Part shown: piece by piece, positions 62,288 through 64,000 of the stretch | Numbering within the stretch: the first letter of the stretch is position 1 | Layout: every line of letters starts with the position of its first letter | Source of the DNA: Marinibaculum pumilum | Lineage (GTDB): Bacteria; Pseudomonadota; Alphaproteobacteria; Ferrovibrionales; Ferrovibrionaceae | DNA: 64,000 bases | NCBI RefSeq assembly: GCF_042646425.1 | Contig: NZ_JBHRTR010000028.1 | Coordinates: 849,862 to 913,861 of the forward strand | Direction: 5' to 3' | The notes under the pieces: model-generated | What the model saw: only the letters and a program-made list of their open reading frames with translations | Databases searched by the model: none | Told to the model about the DNA's origin: nothing | Program-made: the position numbers and the translations under genes

Positions 62288-63679
62288 ATGGCGCAGATCC
62301 TCCTGGAGATGAACCCGCTGGAACTCCGCGCCGCGCGGCTCGAGGGCGGCCGGGTCGTCGACCTGCAGGTGGTGCCGGCCGGCGACGGCCAGCCGCAGGA
62401 GGGCGATGTCTTCCTGGGCCGGGTGCGCCGGGTCGACAGCGACCTGCAGGCGGCCTTCGTGGAGATCGGCGCCGCGCGCGACGGCTACCTGGACGCGTCG
62501 GATGCCCGCCCCCGCAGCAGGCGCCCGCTGCAGCGCCGCCTGCAGGAAGGCCAGGCGATCCTGGTCCAGGCGCGTCACGGCGCCCTGGCGGACAAGGGCG
62601 CCGGCCTGACCATGGCCGTGCAGCTGCCCGGCCACCGGCTGGTGCTGACCCCGACCGACAGCGACCTGACGGTCTCCCGCCGCATCGCCGATGCGGCCGA
62701 GCGGCAGCGCCTGCGGGGCGTCCTGGCGCGGGAGGCCGGCGATCCGGATGGCGGATATGCGGCACAGGGCCCGGCCGGCTGCATCCTGCGCACGGCGGCC
62801 GCCGGTGCCGCCCCGGCCGCGCTGCTGGACGAATACGACCGGTTGCGCCGCGCCTGGCAGCGGCTGCAGGCGGCGACGGAGGTCGGCCGCCTGCTGGCAG
62901 CCGACCCCCTGCCGGCCCTGCTGCGCGACTGGCTGCAGCCCGGCGATGCGGTGCTGGCGCTGGACGGCACCGCCCTGGCCGCGGCGCGCGGCTGGCTGCA
63001 GGACTTCGCCCCCGACACCGGCCTGCGCCTGGCCGGGCCGGCCGACGCTGACGCATCCGAGGCATTGGAGGAGGCGGTGCAGCAGGCGCTGGAGCCGCTG
63101 CTGCCGCTGGCCTCGGGCGCGCGGCTCAGCATCGTGGAGACCCCGGCGCTGACCGCCATCGACCTGGATTCCGGCAGCGCGCGCGGCGGCGCGTCGGGCA
63201 GCGGCGCGCTGCGGCTCAACCTGGAGGCGGTGACCGAGATCGCGCGCCAGCTGCGCCTGCGCGCCATCGGCGGGCTGGTGGTCATCGACTTCCTGCGGAT
63301 GCGCGACCCGCGCCACCAGGCGGAGATGCTGGCCGCGCTGCGCGATACCCTGGCCGCCGACCCGGAGGTCGGGCAGGTCCTGCCCTTCTCGCCGCTGGGG
63401 CTGGTGGAACTGGTGCGCCGGCGCCGCGGCCCCTCCCTGGCGGAGCGCCTGCTGGAGCCGGCGGCCCCGGTGCTGCGCCCCGCGGCGGCGGCGGCGCTGG
63501 CGCTGCGCCGGCTGCGGGCCGAGCAGGCGGCGGTGCAGGGCCGCCCGCTGACCCTCGCCTGCCCGCCGGATGTCGCCCGCCTGCTGCCGCCCGATCGCCT
63601 GGCCGCGGCCGGCGTCAACGCGACCGTCACCGTCGATCCCGCCATTCCCCGCCATGCGCCAGGGATTGTGCCGGCCTGA
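62288..63679 (+). CDS. Rne/Rng family ribonuclease without Zn-link cysteines
   Basis: A 463-residue RNase E/G-type endonuclease. The S1 domain (about residues 30-115: EGDVFLGRVRRVDSDLQAAF) and the DNase I-like catalytic part are present, with acidic residues in LTAIDLDSGSARGG and VVIDFLRMRD. After LGLVELVRRRRGPSLAERLL the family normally has a CPxC zinc link that holds the tetramer; here it reads EPAAPVLRPA, with no cysteine pair. It likely acts in RNA maturation, perhaps as a dimer. A full RNase E is probably encoded elsewhere. Confidence 0.88.
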   Translation: MAQILLEMNPLELRAARLEGGRVVDLQVVPAGDGQPQEGDVFLGRVRRVDSDLQAAFVEIGAARDGYLDASDARPRSRRPLQRRLQEGQAILVQARHGALADKGAGLTMAVQLPGHRLVLTPTDSDLTVSRRIADAAERQRLRGVLAREAGDPDGGYAAQGPAGCILRTAAAGAAPAALLDEYDRLRRAWQRLQAATEVGRLLAADPLPALLRDWLQPGDAVLALDGTALAAARGWLQDFAPDTGLRLAGPADADASEALEEAVQQALEPLLPLASGARLSIVETPALTAIDLDSGSARGGASGSGALRLNLEAVTEIARQLRLRAIGGLVVIDFLRMRDPRHQAEMLAALRDTLAADPEVGQVLPFSPLGLVELVRRRRGPSLAERLLEPAAPVLRPAAAAALALRRLRAEQAAVQGRPLTLACPPDVARLLPPDRLAAAGVNATVTVDPAIPRHAPGIVPA

Positions 63680-63858
63680 CCTGCGGAGGCCTCCAGGTTC
63701 CGGCCCCCAGGTTCCGTCTGGACACCTTCCGGCAGATCGATTATACCGCCCTTCCTTCGGCGTTCGCCGTCGCGGCCCGGGTCGCATCCCGGCCGTTCCG
63801 GCCCGCCCGCCGGACCGCCCCATCGTCGGATCGCTTCCGTCGCCGGGCAGGTCCCGGA

Positions 63859-63934
<76 letters not shown>

Positions 63935-63960
63935 CCGCCTTTCTAGGCGGTTGATTTTAC
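63935..63960 (+). terminator. Rho-independent terminator of tRNA-Phe
   Basis: Perfect six-base stem CCGCCT/AGGCGG with loop TTCT, directly after the CCA end, followed by TTGATTTT. A classic intrinsic terminator. Confidence 0.8.
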
Positions 63961-64000
63961 ATTGTTTTTCGCGCTGATTGTCTCACCCGGGGCGCACTCC

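Noticed and set aside
63680..63858. yacG gene usually found between rng and tRNA-Phe
   Set aside because: No frame with the four-cysteine YacG pattern is present in this gap.

Overview
The window is a GC-rich (roughly 70 percent by eye), densely coded stretch of a bacterial chromosome. The block from 54.9 kb to the right end (small basic protein, dcd, murA, DUF2948, hisG, hisD, UPF0262, low-molecular-weight phosphatase, infA, maf, Rne/Rng nuclease, tRNA-Phe) is an order typical of Alphaproteobacteria. Together with the NAD-dependent fdsGBA-type formate dehydrogenase, a CC0125/CC1285-type lipoprotein and the many acyl-CoA genes, it suggests a free-living heterotroph, probably near Rhodospirillales. 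The genus cannot be named. I see no prophage, insertion sequence or CRISPR array.

0-16 kb. A YHS-domain protein gene lies just upstream of a membrane sensor kinase gene. A GFA-type zinc protein diverges from a metallo-beta-lactamase-fold protein with an incomplete metal motif. Next comes a tightly overlapping minus-strand operon: a TRAP-type solute-binding protein, a 1088-residue hybrid sensor kinase with two kinase modules, and a response-regulator/kinase fusion, with no TRAP permease genes. It is followed by a 1514-residue autotransporter whose passenger is built of Asp-box (BNR/sortilin-like) repeats, and by a TetR gene leading into a LigE-like glutathione S-transferase.

16-35 kb. A lipoprotein, a small membrane protein, and two groups of acyl-CoA catabolism genes: a trifunctional-type hydratase/dehydrogenase, MaoC and acyl-CoA dehydrogenase; then enoyl-CoA hydratase, amino-acid dehydrogenase, serine hydrolase and a second acyl-CoA dehydrogenase. 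Between them lie two transporters with a LysR regulator, an MscS channel with a BON domain, a luciferase-like monooxygenase, a DSD1-type PLP enzyme, a second TetR and a second GST.

35-44 kb. TerC, an SDR, RidA, a small ABM monooxygenase, a glycerate 2-kinase, egtD without egtB, a tyrosine phosphatase and a sigma-54 activator.

44-51.4 kb. A LysR gene and then the formate dehydrogenase operon fdsG-fdsB-(MFS transporter)-fdsA-fdhD-fdsD, with four-base ATGA overlaps at the first three junctions. The MFS gene inside this operon is unusual. Formate oxidation here would feed NADH to the cell.

51.4-64 kb. A cluster of small secreted or unknown proteins including a Rap1a/Tai-like one, a GGDEF-EAL protein whose EAL half looks active, tRNA-Thr, and then the housekeeping block.

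The non-coding DNA holds several ordered signals: three copies of a composite palindromic repeat with covarying arms, a 3 x 14 bp tandem repeat in a divergent promoter, paired operator-like repeats near terC and egtD, a LysR-type inverted repeat before fdsG, a Crp/Fnr-like site, and two tiny reading frames with strong ribosome binding sites next to real genes. None of these has been tested by alignment or folding software; they were read by eye.
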